Shown here one piece after another: positions 23,401 through 53,181 of a DNA stretch of 64,000 bases. Numbering within the stretch: position 1 is the stretch's first letter; every line of letters starts with the position of its first letter. The notes under the pieces were generated by a model. That model did no database searches and was not told where the DNA came from. It worked only from the letters and a program-made list of their open reading frames with translations. The position numbers and the translations under genes are program-made. Source of the DNA: Branchiostoma floridae (lineage: Eukaryota; Chordata; Leptocardii; Amphioxiformes; Branchiostomatidae); contig NC_049983.1 of NCBI RefSeq assembly GCF_000003815.2, positions 17,023,545 to 17,087,544 on the forward strand, written 5' to 3'.

Positions 23401-23752
23401 GCAGTCCAAATATTTTTGTACAAGTCATTGCTTGAAATTTTGTATTATTTTTTTTCGAGGTTTTGCGGTGGCTTCCATGTGCCTGCTACAACTGGTGGGC
23501 GGGGTCATCACCACGGCAACGTTCACAACCATGATGCACTGCTCCAGACAAGCTCCCTCTAGCATCCTGGGCAGTCACTACACCTCTCTCGCCACCTTCG
23601 AAGTTATGGGGAAACTTTTGTTTATGACAGTCGCGGGAAGTCTTACTGATTTCTTCGGCTACTTTAATATGTACGTCTTCTTCGCATTCCTGAGTGTTGG
23701 TGTGATGCCTCTGCTAAAATACTGTCCTATTAACTTTCACAAAAATGAGTAA
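20432..23752 (+). CDS. MFSD3: MFSD3-like major facilitator transporter
   Basis: Four coding exons: 20432-21350, 21667-21820, 22320-22429, 23460-23752, joining in frame to 491 residues. It is a multi-pass membrane protein of the acetyl-CoA transporter-like branch of the MFS. Family marks are FVQGLPYGIQARFLP (residues 39-53), PWLLKIVWAPLLDRY, ASTQDIAVDGIAVAIL and VVGYKLGSIVGGG. Hydrophobic helices fill both halves, with a long hydrophilic loop (about 207-284, Lys/Glu/Asn-rich) between the two six-helix bundles. This makes it longer than human MFSD3 (about 412). The transported substrate is not established. The start follows a strong acceptor at 20421. A poly(A) signal lies at 24382. Orthology to MFSD3 rather than SLC33A1 rests on these motifs. 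Confidence 0.9.
21821..23459 (+). other. Introns 2 and 3 of the MFSD3-like gene
   Basis: No additional exon was seen apart from 22320-22429. A small imperfect hairpin, CAAGGAGATTACAGA with its complement (23356-23399), is the only structured item. Confidence 0.6.
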
Positions 23753-23778
23753 GCTAATACAAAAATGAGTAAGCTAAT
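23739..23778 (+). repeat. 20-bp direct duplication spanning the stop codon
   Basis: ACAAAAATGAGTAAGCTAAT occurs twice head to tail (23739-23758, 23759-23778). The first copy contains the TAA stop of the MFSD3-like gene; the second is in the 3' UTR. Confidence 0.95.
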
Positions 23779-24381
23779 AGGTTAATGGCCTGTTAGTCAA
23801 TAGGTTACTGAGTCAAGTGACACCTACATGTGCTATGGAGCTGTAACATTATTGAATTGAAAGATATATTTGTGCTATTCTATTTATTTTGTAACGTTAC
23901 AGTTAATGTTACAACTGTTAAGGACCAGAACAGAACAACCTAGCCATTATACTGTTTACAAGTAGTAATTCCGAATGTGTATGAAAATGTACAAAGTTTT
24001 ATCTTATTTGTTTAAAGTGAGGAAGCTACTGTAGTATCTCTATTACTCTTATTTTCATGGAGCTTTATTTACTTTATTATGATTATACATATTAGTATAT
24101 TATTTATCTTTCAGGTAGTCATTCCTGGGTTGAACTATATTATGAAGTGTGGGAAATAATTGTACCATACATTTAGATGTCTCACTCTTCAGTTATTTTT
24201 GAGTAACGTTAACCCTATTCCAGTAAAACTTTTTCTCAAAAAGATCATTGCCTAAAAAATTGACACTCTAAAACTTCAGAAGAATTTGAAGGAAAAACAT
24301 GATTATAATTTTACTCATTTTGCTTTGTGGTTTAGGAATTTTCTAAACATTTTCTGGCTCTGTACTCATGTGTCTTTCTGA

Positions 24382-24387
24382 AATAAA
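24382..24387 (+). promoter_or_regulatory. Poly(A) signal of the MFSD3-like gene
   Basis: AATAAA (followed by a second overlapping AATAAA) about 630 nt after the stop codon. Confidence 0.55.
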
Positions 24388-24706
24388 ATAAAAGATCAAC
24401 CATTACAATCCAGGTGTCCACTTGCTACATGAGGTGGTGAGTAGGTGTCAACTTTATGACTGCGCCATCTACTGACGCTTAAGAAAATTGCAGATTACTG
24501 AAGCTATGATACAAAAGCTGTAAATTCCTTTACTTACATTCTATATAACTATTGAAGTACGCTAATACTACCATACTACCTACGAGACATCATTATGACA
24601 ACAATTTCTATATAGCGTCCTTAACTATAGTAAAATTGCAAACAATTGACTTATATACTGACAAATTAACTTTAAAGTCTTTTATTCAGCCACCTTACAT
24701 AACGAA

Positions 24707-24777
24707 GCAACGTTGGTTCAGTGGTAGAATTCTCGCCTGCCACGCGGGAGGCCCGGGTTCGATTCCCGGACGTTGCA
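24707..24777 (+). tRNA. tRNA-Gly (anticodon GCC)
   Basis: A 71-nt gene folds as a full cloverleaf. Acceptor arm GCAACGT pairs with ACGTTGC, the discriminator is A, the A box is TGGTTCAGTGG, the anticodon loop is CTGCCAC (GCC at 24739-24741) and the B box is GGTTCGATTCC. Apart from the acceptor stem it is nearly the same as the standard animal tRNA-Gly(GCC). It decodes GGC and GGU. A T-run follows as RNA polymerase III terminator. No intron. Confidence 0.97.
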
Positions 24778-24782
24778 AGTTC

Positions 24783-24796
24783 TTTTGATTTTTTTT
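24783..24796 (+). terminator. RNA polymerase III terminator of the tRNA gene
   Basis: TTTT at 24783-24786 and an eight-T run at 24789-24796, starting six bases after the tRNA 3' end. Confidence 0.85.
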
Positions 24797-25236
24797 CGCT
24801 GCAATTTGCAGAACTGCTACCACTCCTTTTGCACAATAAAAACATTGTGCATATATGCAACATCAAATAGTCATTGGTAATTTGTTCTCGTTGTATTTTC
24901 GCAAATTTTGCATTCAATTTTGTTTTCTTGCGTGCACTAATTTCGGTGATCGCAAGAGGTCGCCATGTGAAATGTGAGCCGCATCACTACTCTAGACAGT
25001 TTAGTAGTACGCTTGCTGGAGGTTGAGTTGTGCATGTTTCGGAAAATAGAGTACACTTTAACCACTGTTTTATGCATCTTACATATATTTTAAACCCTTC
25101 TCACCTAATACTGAGTGATACTTTAGCCACTACAGACAATATCCTCGCTCTTCTTTTAATACTTGCACTACTTTTGATTAGCGGATTGATTTCAAATCCG
25201 GGCCTTTGAAAGCGATTTTCCCGCTCCGCTGAGTCA

Positions 25237-25247
25237 AAGATGGCGGC
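25237..25247 (+). promoter_or_regulatory. YY1-like site upstream of POLR2C
   Basis: AAGATGGCGGC matches the YY1 core. It lies about 190 nt before the start codon, as expected near a transcription start of a housekeeping gene. Confidence 0.6.
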
Positions 25248-25435
25248 GCCCATGTGAAAATTCTCTGCGCAGTTTTTATTTTGCTGAATTAACCACAACA
25301 GCCAACTATCCGCTCTTGTGTGAAGCAACAGGAGCCACGTAAGGTATTTTTGTTTCGTATTTTTCTCCAGAAGAGTGCATAGATCCTGAATAATTCTGAA
25401 GGACTGAGTAGGAACTTGTTGAGAACAAAGCCAAG

Positions 25436-26263
25436 ATGCCGTACGCCAACCAGCCGCAGGTCCACCTGACCGAACTGAGCGATGAAAATGTCAAATTCGT
25501 GATCGAAGACACCGACTTGTCCATGGCCAACGCCGTAAGGAGGATCTTCATCGCCGAGGTGCCGACTCTAGCCATCGACTGGGTCCAGCTGGAGGCAAAC
25601 TCGTCGGTTCTCCATGACGAGTTCATAGCCCATCGAGTGGGTCTCATACCGCTGACCAGCGATGACATCGTGGACAGGATGCAGTACTCCCGCGACTGCA
25701 CCTGCGCCGAGTTCTGCGCCGACTGCGCCATCGAGCTGACGCTGGACGTCAAGTGCACGGACGACCAGACCCGCCACGTGACCACGCGTGACCTCATCTC
25801 CAGTAACCCCCGCGTGGTGCCCGTGACGTCACGAAGAGCAGAGGACGAGACAGCGGGATACGGCGAAGCCGACGACATCCTCATCGTGAAGCTTCGCAAG
25901 GGCCAGGAGCTGAAACTGCGAGCCTTCGCCAAGAAGGGGTTCGCCAAGGAGCACGCCAAGTGGAACCCCACCGCGGGTGTCGCGTTCGAGTACGATCCTG
26001 ACAACGCTCTTCGGCACACCCTCTATCCGAAGCCGGAGGAGTGGCCAAAGAGCGAGTACACAGAGCTAGACGACGAGACAGCGCAGGCACAGTTCAACCC
26101 AGACGGCAAGCCCAACAAGTACTACATCAACGTTGAGTCCACGGGGGCGCTGCGGCCAGAGAACATCGTTATGACGGGACTGAGTATTCTGAAGAAGAAA
26201 CTGAGTGACTTACAGACGCAGCATAGTCACGAGATTCAGAGTGATGTCCTGACCATCAGCTAG
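25436..26263 (+). CDS. POLR2C: RNA polymerase II subunit RPB3
   Basis: A single uninterrupted frame of 275 residues, the same length as human RPB3. RPB3 forms the alpha-like heterodimer with RPB11 that nucleates Pol II assembly in the nucleus. Start context CCAAGATGCC is good. The N-terminal dimerisation region ([20 protein letters not shown]) and the zinc loop [11 protein letters not shown] (Cys88, 90, 94, 97) are intact. [23 protein letters not shown]-like residues occur with Ala for Gly in the fourth block, and [11 protein letters not shown] closes the protein. No intron interrupts the frame, although vertebrate POLR2C has several. The coding region is GC-rich against its AT-rich flanks. 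There are no frameshifts, so it looks functional. Confidence 0.97.
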   Translation: MPYANQPQVHLTELSDENVKFVIEDTDLSMANAVRRIFIAEVPTLAIDWVQLEANSSVLHDEFIAHRVGLIPLTSDDIVDRMQYSRDCTCAEFCADCAIELTLDVKCTDDQTRHVTTRDLISSNPRVVPVTSRRAEDETAGYGEADDILIVKLRKGQELKLRAFAKKGFAKEHAKWNPTAGVAFEYDPDNALRHTLYPKPEEWPKSEYTELDDETAQAQFNPDGKPNKYYINVESTGALRPENIVMTGLSILKKKLSDLQTQHSHEIQSDVLTIS

Positions 26264-27217
26264 ACTTTTGAACTTCCTGATATGACAGTTATGATGACTA
26301 TATTTTTGCAAGATTGAAGATTTTGTTGTTCTCTTTATTTTGTCAGGTTCCCTTAGAGTTAGACTGCCACATGAATGAGACCTCAAGAGTGTCACCTGGA
26401 TATCTGCAGAGTGCGTAGCTGCAAATTAGTTACAGCAAATTCACTGGTTTATTTTTTCTAATGTGGCAGTCCCTCGGGCACTGGTCAGAATTTTCAGTTA
26501 CTATCCAAGTAGAGGTTAGGCTTTCTTAGTTTCTAGAAAGAAAATCTGATAAACCAGCCCCCACCCAAAAGTAAAGGAATGTCATCAAAAGGAGGTCACA
26601 AGTCACAACCCAGCCAGAGCCAAACTTCTGCTTAGACAGTGTATGCGTAGGTGACCCATGCTGGCTTTTTCACATTCCCTGACTTCAGGTCATGTACGTC
26701 TTGTTGGTTAAGGGGTAAAATTATCAGGACTGAATGCCATAACAGATAAGTTTTGTCATTTCTATGACTCTAAGAAATGGTGTGATATCTGATATCACAC
26801 CATTATTCCATCCTCTGGGGAGGACCCTGTATCAATTATAAATGGCACGTCTCCAATGCAACGTCCCATAGCAAATACAAGGTTGTTTTTTTTCAGAAGT
26901 GGAAGATGTATATGGAATATTATTATAGTGAAAAAAAAGGCACAAGTTGGATTTGTGAAAAGCACCATGATTTGGTGAACAGAATGAAAGAGTATGTATT
27001 ATTGTAACAAGTTGGCTTAGCTTGAAATGTCTGGTCTAGAAAACATACTTTTCTGCTTAACTAGATAAATATTGTGTAATTTGTGACTTTTAAAGTTAAA
27101 AAAAAAGTAACTTTCCGTTTTTTGTTGTTTCAGCAGCAACTTTACTATATGTTAGTCTGACAGAAAAACTTGAACATGTATTATATTCTTGGCGACCCTC
27201 TTGAAAATTATAATAAA
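26264..27217 (+). other. 3' UTR of POLR2C
   Basis: AT-rich and without coding potential. The first AATAAA on the plus strand is at 27212-27217, giving a 3' UTR of about 950 nt. A perfect hairpin lies at 26776-26804 (arms AATGGTGTGATATC and its complement around one base). Confidence 0.5.
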
Positions 27218-27538
27218 ATGGCATATTGACCTATGTGTGAGCTTGATTGATAAAATCGTTTAGTTTGCACATTAAATGTATCAAGGAGGTTAACTTTGTT
27301 GAAAGTATCTATACAGAGTAGGCCCCAAAATAGCGAGATACTGAAGATGTTTGTGCTCTTTGATATCCTGGCTCTTGTAAGTCTCATTTCAGGAACATAA
27401 TCTAGATCTACATTTGCCTGTCACAAACAGATGCTTATTGGCATGGGATCCACACCTTTTCCTGAAGTAGTTTAGAACAAATTCTTGAAGCTTTTGTCTT
27501 GGAGGTCACGTCCATACTCGGAGATTGATAGGTTCTCA

Positions 27539-27816
27539 CTAATCTCCAAGCAGATCCTATGGCAGCATATTAAAGATAGTATCAAAAGCTGCCAGAGGAA
27601 TGAAGCTGGCCTAGAAGTGTGGCTCCCAGAGCATACACACTCCTAGCCTGACTAAAAGCAGGCCACTAGTGGCTGGCCCTAGAGTCTCCGGGAGGAGGGA
27701 TTGTGTAAACACAGGCTTAATGCACTCCTGCCTTGCCTTGTAATGCACTCCTAGGCCAGCTTCACTTTTGATACTACATGTACCTTACGCTTCCATAGGA
27801 TCTGCATGGAGATTAG
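27539..27816. mobile_element. MITE with about 80-bp terminal inverted repeats
   Basis: The left arm (27539-27618) and right arm (27746-27816) are inverted copies sharing CTAATCTCCA, GCAGATCCTATGG, AGTATCAAAAG and GAAGCTGGCCTAG. The middle is GC-rich. It lies in the gap between the convergent POLR2C and CDK17-like genes. Confidence 0.8.
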
Positions 27817-27916
27817 GTTTTTGCCTCACTTTTGCAATTAAGTGTGACATTTGACAAAGATTAGAAGCACTCAGCAAAGCACAGGACACAAAAGTCAGAG
27901 TCTAAAATACTGTTAC

Positions 27917-27922
27917 TTTATT
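27917..27922 (-). promoter_or_regulatory. Possible distal poly(A) signal of the CDK17-like gene
   Basis: Minus-strand AATAAA, the last such signal before the POLR2C 3' end. Other copies occur nearer the stop codon (about 30703 and 30762), so the real end is uncertain. Confidence 0.35.
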
Positions 27923-30900
27923 TTCTGTAGACAAATAAACAGCAATCATCTGGAAATACAAAGTCTATTCCAGTCAACATAATCAAGTCGTCATCGCCAG
28001 ACGTCTTAAGTTTCTTGGGTTCTTACAGAGATATTAAGTAGTTTTTTTGTCAGAGAAGTGAAACAATGGAGTAAACAAAACAAAACGTAAGAACTAAAAC
28101 ATTTCTTACATATTTTACATTGCACCAGAGCTCGACTGTTGGCTACTCTCTTTTCTAAAAAGTAGTTTCTACAATATTACATCAACAGATAGAATACCAA
28201 GTATGAAATGGCAACATTGATATCGTTTTTTTTCTACATTTAGGTAAGGTCACACACCACAAGGTGGTGCGCTTGTTTGTTCTACAGATTAAAACGCGTA
28301 TTTTGTACAAGCGATAAAAATTGGAGAAAGCTCCTCGAGGAAGGATAAATAAGCCATAATACAGTAGTTTACATGAGTTTTCAGTCATGGACAAGGCGAT
28401 TGCACAATAGTGGCAGTCTGCTTCATGTAATTTAGTCTTGGATATAGGAAAGGTTCATAACCAATGTTGGGATGTCGAGAAAGATGAGGTGTGTGATTTT
28501 GAAAGCAAAATATTTTATTTTTAGTACTTTGGGCTTGAATTTCGGGGTTAATTTTTGGGAAGACAATTATGCAATCTTCGTTTTATATTATCGAGAATAT
28601 GGTGGCCATTCTAACTGCTTGGAATTGAAGAATGCACCTCAGAAAAAGAGCTGGCTTGTCCGGAGTCATTTTTGTAACATTAAACTTGGGTATACAACAA
28701 TGGCTTGTATACAGCTGGAAATGAACTAGAGAGAGAGCGTTTACCACAATGTGCACATTTTTGGCAACAACAGAACATCAAATTACACATTCTTAACACT
28801 CAAGACAAAATTTGTTACACAATATAAACAAGAAAAAAATATAGCACCTATAGCTAGTAACAACCTCTTGGGCATTTTCTACTTATACTAACCGAAGATG
28901 GCAAAAATGTAAGGTGAATGAAGTCTTTATGGACATCGACTACTTATTACCTTTCAATATGCTGTACAGAAATAAATAAGAACACATGGATGGCACAATA
29001 TTTGTGTTTGAGTATAATTATGACTGGCTACATGACACTTAAAGTAGACATAACCTATCTCATCACAGGCCAGGCAGTCAAGAAATATATGTTTTTCTCT
29101 AGCCCCCAAAATGTTAGCGTTTTGTGTAACATCATAATCAACGGCGCTTAATGCTACTCCCTATCATTTATTAATTCTACTCTTATATCTTCCCTGGCAG
29201 ATTATTTCTCATATTTCTCAGTCTTGATTTTACAATCATAATTCTCATATTGTTATATTTTGCTCAATCTCGTTGTTGGGTTTCTGATTTGTTTGTAGAG
29301 CGCATATTTTAAACTCTTTTTTTTAAAAGTTCTTTGTGATGGATTTCAAATTACATTAACTGATCAGTAGATGCTACTGATAGTGGTATGAATGTCAGTG
29401 ATTTACATTGTGTTAAGCCAAAGTGTTCTTAAGTCTCATTGGTCAGTACCCAATCATTGTTACGAATCATTTGATTGGTTGAGTCGATGAATTACTTGAA
29501 ATGGACCAAATTTCCCAAGCTGCTTGTTCTTAGGTCCCGTAACCATATCTACTTTCCCCCCTTATTGTTTTGAGCTGTTTTTCCAAATTCAGGGTGTTCA
29601 AAACACAAGGTGAATAATTTTACTAAATGTACAACCTTTGCAGAGCTTCATGAAAAATGCTGAAGTAATGGAAAACTTTTGAAGCAAAACTTCCTTTTTT
29701 TTCCAAATTGTGTAACACTATTTCCATGTAATTTCTTGGAGAATTTTGTTGAATCTTTCAATTTCCTTCCAAGTCAAGGGATACATTTGGCTAGTAACAA
29801 CCACAACAGTTTCCTATCACTGCCTCACATGTTTACAAAATATGAAAATCATCTTTACCATACGTAATATCAAATTGATGGAAACCAATTTTTCGGCCTG
29901 GCATTTGATCTGGTAAATGTATGGAGTTGGGCCGAAAAGCTGAGAGATATTGGACCTCTTCTGACAGTACCATAATATAACTGTAAACCAGTACCAGTAG
30001 ACTTGCCATACTCTAGTATGAGTGGCTGTCCATCACAAAACTAAAAACTTGTACCGAGCTTCAAATGTAGTTTGACAAGTATGCGTATATATTTCATGGT
30101 AACTGATATGTGTAGGTATAGCCCAATTTTAGTGTACTACCATAGTACAGTAAGTACGATACGTTCTCGAAACCAAAATGGTACAACAAAATGGATACCA
30201 ATAACTTCATTATTCAACTCTATTCAAAATTTCACTGTGAACATCACTGGCTCCAAATATCTGAGACAAAACCTTATCTAAGCCTTTAACTTCAGTTGAG
30301 AAAATTTTCAAATGTGATGGTAACAAAATTGTACATCTAAGCTGGACTTTGTTTAACCCACAATGCACCTGTACTCATGCATATTCATATCGCCATGGAG
30401 ACATCAGTGTCAATGACATGGCGGGGAAAAAAATCATGTACATACTGGTAGCACATTTCATACAGAATAAGCATAGCAACTTAACATGCGAGACAGAAGT
30501 GGATACCACTTTCAACAGTCCAGAATCTACATGTATGACTGCTTGGTTTGTTTGAAGTATTTAAAAAACAATGATGTGACAGATTTGAGTTCAACTTTGG
30601 CCATTTCTGTTAGGACCAGGTTTTTAATGCAACAAGAGAACAAAGCACCTTGTGGAAACATCTCTTTTCTGTTACCCTGACAGTTTACAGGTTTTTTTCT
30701 GCTTTATTGTAATGCATTGATCACTTAGCAAAACTGGGTCTTGGGTCAAGTACAAAGGTTTATTCATCATCATTAACCACACTGAGTCCAAAGAATTTGT
30801 TTATTACAAGAAATGAATCAGATGTAATGATGTAATCTGTATTTTTGTTATATTTTGTCTGACCCTTCTGTCATATCTTGACTGAAAAGTGGCCTGCAAG

Positions 30901-32674
30901 TCAATTTGAGCTTTGCATGAATATTAAACAAAGTTCAAACAAGCGAGTCATACTGTAATTCCTCTTTCCAGCATATGTTACTTCTTTTAGAAGTGGACTG
31001 GATTTTTTTTGTTCCTCCTTTTACTTTCTGTGCCATCAAGCCAACAGGGAATTGGGGGGACCCTTGAATTGTGCTTTTCATCCAAACTGCTTGGCTTGTA
31101 CATTGTATGTTATACCAGCACAAAGGTGACCATATATGACAAATGGACAAAGTGATACTGGACTTCAATTTAACCCTCAAATCTTTCTGCTGTAATTGCA
31201 AAATGGTGGTCTTTGCTTCCTGCATGCTTCAGCAAGGTATTTTGAGGCCCACCCCAGAGGCATTGCCAAAAATAAGGAAAGTGGGAGCAAAGACAGCCAG
31301 TCACTTTTACAGCAAAAGTAAAGGGTAAAAGAGAAGTCTTGTGTCTCTGCTTGATTTGACTTCACCAAGAACAAATAGCATATTAATATTCCTCTGAAAA
31401 ATTGTGAATGACTTTCCTAACTTTTCCTCCTTTATTATACATCAGTAACAGTTGTTAGCTATATCATCTGATGTTGGTAGCCTGGAGGCGGCTTTACATT
31501 TTTAGGAGGTTTCCTAGCCTAGTGTTGGCAGACTTTAGACAGAGGCTATTGCTAAGATTGCTACCTTACTGTGGCACATCGTACAGGACACATCTCAAGA
31601 TGCTGGGTTCCTGGCTACCACAAAGTTTGGTAATACCCCGTCACGTGTAGCAAAAATCGATCGGACGACGAGTCTGCGAGCTCTAAATTACGAGGAGGCA
31701 TGACCCTGACGGGAAGAGGGGATCTCTGCCATTCTTCGTCGGCATCAGGGTCATGCCTCCTTGTAATTTAGAGCTCACAGACTCGTCGTCCGATTGATTT
31801 TCGCTACATGTGACGGGGTATAAGAAACAGCAGAGACTTCTTACTAGCAGGGGAATTTCAGAACCACACCAGCTTAGGACAAAAAGGAGAAATTTCTGAG
31901 GAAGTTAGGAGAAATGCTGCAACGGTTTCAAGATTTACATTTTTTCCTGCAAATAGTACTGTAATGGTATTTTAGTATCACAACAGGATTTATGCCTTTA
32001 AGAAAGTAATAAAGTTGACACAAATCAAATACCTGGCTTCTGAAACATCCCAGACTTTTCTGGACATACACAATTGCAACATGGAAACTATCAATACATC
32101 ATGCATTGGAGTAACTTAGACATGTATCATGAGATGAGACAAAATATCAATCAATTGAAATAAAATTTGCTTCATGATGTTCATTGATAAACAAGTTGTT
32201 TTCAGTCAGTGACACTTGTTGGATCAAGTTTTTATATCCTAGCTGTGAATTGATTGCAAAAGTACAGAAATATAAATATCATAACTTTTTTCCTATCCTT
32301 AGCAGGTGTGTTTCCCTTCCATACCCACTAGTAGTAAGAACTCAGCGTAATGCAGCACAGTTGTCTCACACAAGGCCCCTTATTCTACATGTACTTCAGA
32401 ATGTCACAAAAGAGACTCACTTTTTTTTTCAACATTATACAAAAATACTAACTTTTACCATCACAGATAAAGGTACGTGATTTAACCCCCGCCCAAACAT
32501 GTTACGGAACAAAAAAGAAATTCCATCCAGTTCTGCCTGTCTGTCTTGTCGATCTGCTTCTTTTGGCTGGTTTCTCCCGTCTGTTTTTCTTTTCCTCAAT
32601 CTCTCACTCTCTCGTTCTGTCGATCATGATGGCGGGTGATGTGTTGTCAGTCTTTTTTCCCGGCGTGCGACCCC
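27923..32674 (-). other. Probable long 3' UTR / 3' flank of the CDK17-like gene
   Basis: No protein-coding frame was recognised on either strand over 4.7 kb. The sequence is AT-rich and largely unique, with one palindromic element at 31634-31820. The extent of the 3' UTR is inferred from poly(A) signals only. Confidence 0.4.
31634..31820. mobile_element. Near-perfect fold-back element (187 bp)
   Basis: Arms 31634-31711 and 31743-31820 (78 nt) are inverted copies with about six mismatches around a 31-nt loop. The ends read TACCCCGTCAC...GTGACGGGGTA, and TAA flanks both sides as a possible 3-bp target duplication, as in PIF/Harbinger-type MITEs. It would form a very stable hairpin if transcribed in the CDK17-like 3' UTR. 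Confidence 0.85.
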
Positions 32675-50949
<18,275 letters not shown>

Positions 50950-51664
50950 CTGTCGAGGGAAAACAAGAAGAAGCAGCAAGTCAGCAACTGGAGTCACATA
51001 GTATGCATTGTTCTTGGTTTAAAGGCCTAATATCCTTTCGTGATATCCTGCCAAGCAAAAAAAAAAAAAAAGGAGCAAGTGAGCAACTTGAGTCATACTT
51101 TATTCATGATCATCTTTCATGGTTTACAGGATTCATGTCTTTTCTTGATATTCTGTCAAGTCATAAAAGGGGTAAAATGAAGTGTCATACAGTATGCATT
51201 GTTTGATCATGATTAATACAGTCACGTATCAACGCCCTATTATATCAACTTCCTACTAGATTCGTCCTTAGCAACCCATGTCATACAGTAATTATCGTTG
51301 ATGGTTTACGGGCCTAATTCATTTTGTGATATCCTTTCAAGTAAATTTAAAAAAATGTCAGCAACTCGTGTCATACAATATGCATGATCATCATTGAATA
51401 TCATGGTTTACAGTCTTAATCGTCTTTTCGTGATATCCTCTCAAGTAATTAGCAACTCGTGTCGTACAGTATGCGTCATTCATGGTCTGCTGGCTGAATT
51501 TTTTGTTGTTGTGATATGATGTCAAGGACAGAAGAATACTATAATGTCAGTATTAAGCAATCCCCCTCATATATATATATACACAGTTGGCGACATGTTG
51601 TTCTTGATTTACCGACCGAATGCCCTTTTGTGACAGAAAAGAAAACTAGAGTTCGGCGACCTCA

Positions 51665-52733
51665 TACCTCCATGAAAATTTAGAGCTTTTGTAAATTTTA
51701 TGCAATTGACTAACACATTAACATAATTTATGCGTGGTGTTGTTCATCATTGACTAACGTACACATGTCACAAGTATAAAATTCCAATCATTAGACATAA
51801 TGCGGCTTTGCAATTTTTACATAAATTATGCAAATAAGTTCCTCATTACCATATTTGGTATCTGCTTATATTCCATCTATCTTGATTAATAAGTGTTACA
51901 TTTATTGAAGTCCAGTTATTGCTAATAATGGTATTATACAATTTCCTCATTAATTATGCAAATAAGGTCCTCATTTGCATAACATGTATATCATTATGAA
52001 CACCTTTGCCTAAGCTACCTGTACCCCTAAAATGATGCCAATCCGTCAATCCTTTCTGCAGTTATCCTCTTTTGGAAAGTCTTGACAAAAACGCCCCTGC
52101 AGTTCCGAAATTACATGTTAGGGGGCTGAAATCTACCCCACTTTGTCATGACACTGCAAGCTATCTACCACCCAAATGTCAAGACTATATCATGTCCAGG
52201 ACAAGAGATACATTGAAAAAACTGCCATGATAGAATATTCTCATTAATTATGCAAATTTACTCCTATTTTGCATAATTAGTATCTTACCTTGTACAACAT
52301 TGTCTAAGGTACCTACATACCAAAAATCATGAAAATCCATTGTTCCCTTCTTGAGTTATCCTCTTCAGAAGTTTTCGACAAAAATGCCCCTGCTATCCCA
52401 AACCTTGTCGGTAGGGGGCCAAAACTTACACACATATGTCACTTATTCCTGAGCACAAGAGCTATCTAACACTCAAAAATCGTGACCATAGCGTGTTCAG
52501 AACACGAAATAGCAAAACCGGAAGTTGCGCTGCAGTACCAAGGGAAGCCGCTAGGGGGCCCAAAATCTAATCACTTCTAGCTTTTATCGCACCCCACCAA
52601 CACACCAAGTATGAAACTAATCCATCCAGTCGTTCTTGAGTTATCTTGTTGACAGACAGACAGACAGACAGACACACACACACACACACAAACGCTGGGT
52701 AAAATATAACCTCCATGACATTTCATGGAGGTA
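51665..52733. mobile_element. Non-autonomous DNA element with 13-bp inverted ends
   Basis: TACCTCCATGAAA at 51665 has a perfect inverted copy at 52721-52733. The interior is non-coding, with internally repeated sub-blocks (TCTTGAGTTATC, AAAATGCCCCTGC, GGGGGCC) and a GACA/CA microsatellite (52651-52691). Fragments of the same family are at about 57900-58030 and 58500-58660. Confidence 0.75.
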
Positions 52734-53181
52734 ACAAGTCAGAAACTTTTATAATACATTACACACTATTTACAACTTCCATTTTTTTGGACTACCAACC
52801 TGTGATATCACGTTTAGCTAATATACAGAAAAACAAAAACAAGAAACAAGTAAGCAACTGCCATAAGACAACTGTGTGTTTCTTTCGTTTTATTCAAGGT
52901 TTAACTATAAACTGAATGTCTTTTTGAGCTATGCTGCCAGATAAGTTTTCAGACAACTTTTATCACAAACTATATTGTATGCACCATTCATATCCATGGA
53001 CTACCAACCAAGCCTGACTTTTCATGATATCCTGTCATGTTCTGCAAGTCAAGTCAAGGTTGTCAGCAAACTCCATTGCTGAAGTTACTGTTGTGAGACT
53101 GACTGTGTATCCTAATCGCAAACTAACCAAGGATCAGGTGTTTTGTGATATTCTATTCATAGTTAAACAAAAATAGAGCTA

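Noticed and set aside
25306-26019. 237-codon minus-strand frame opposite POLR2C
   Set aside because: Ser/Arg-rich antisense shadow of a highly conserved gene; no independent support.
51665-51690. Donor-like ATGGAG/GTATGA on the minus strand as a missing kinase first exon
   Set aside because: It is the terminal repeat of the inserted element, repeated at 52721-52733, and does not encode the expected RRISME-type sequence.
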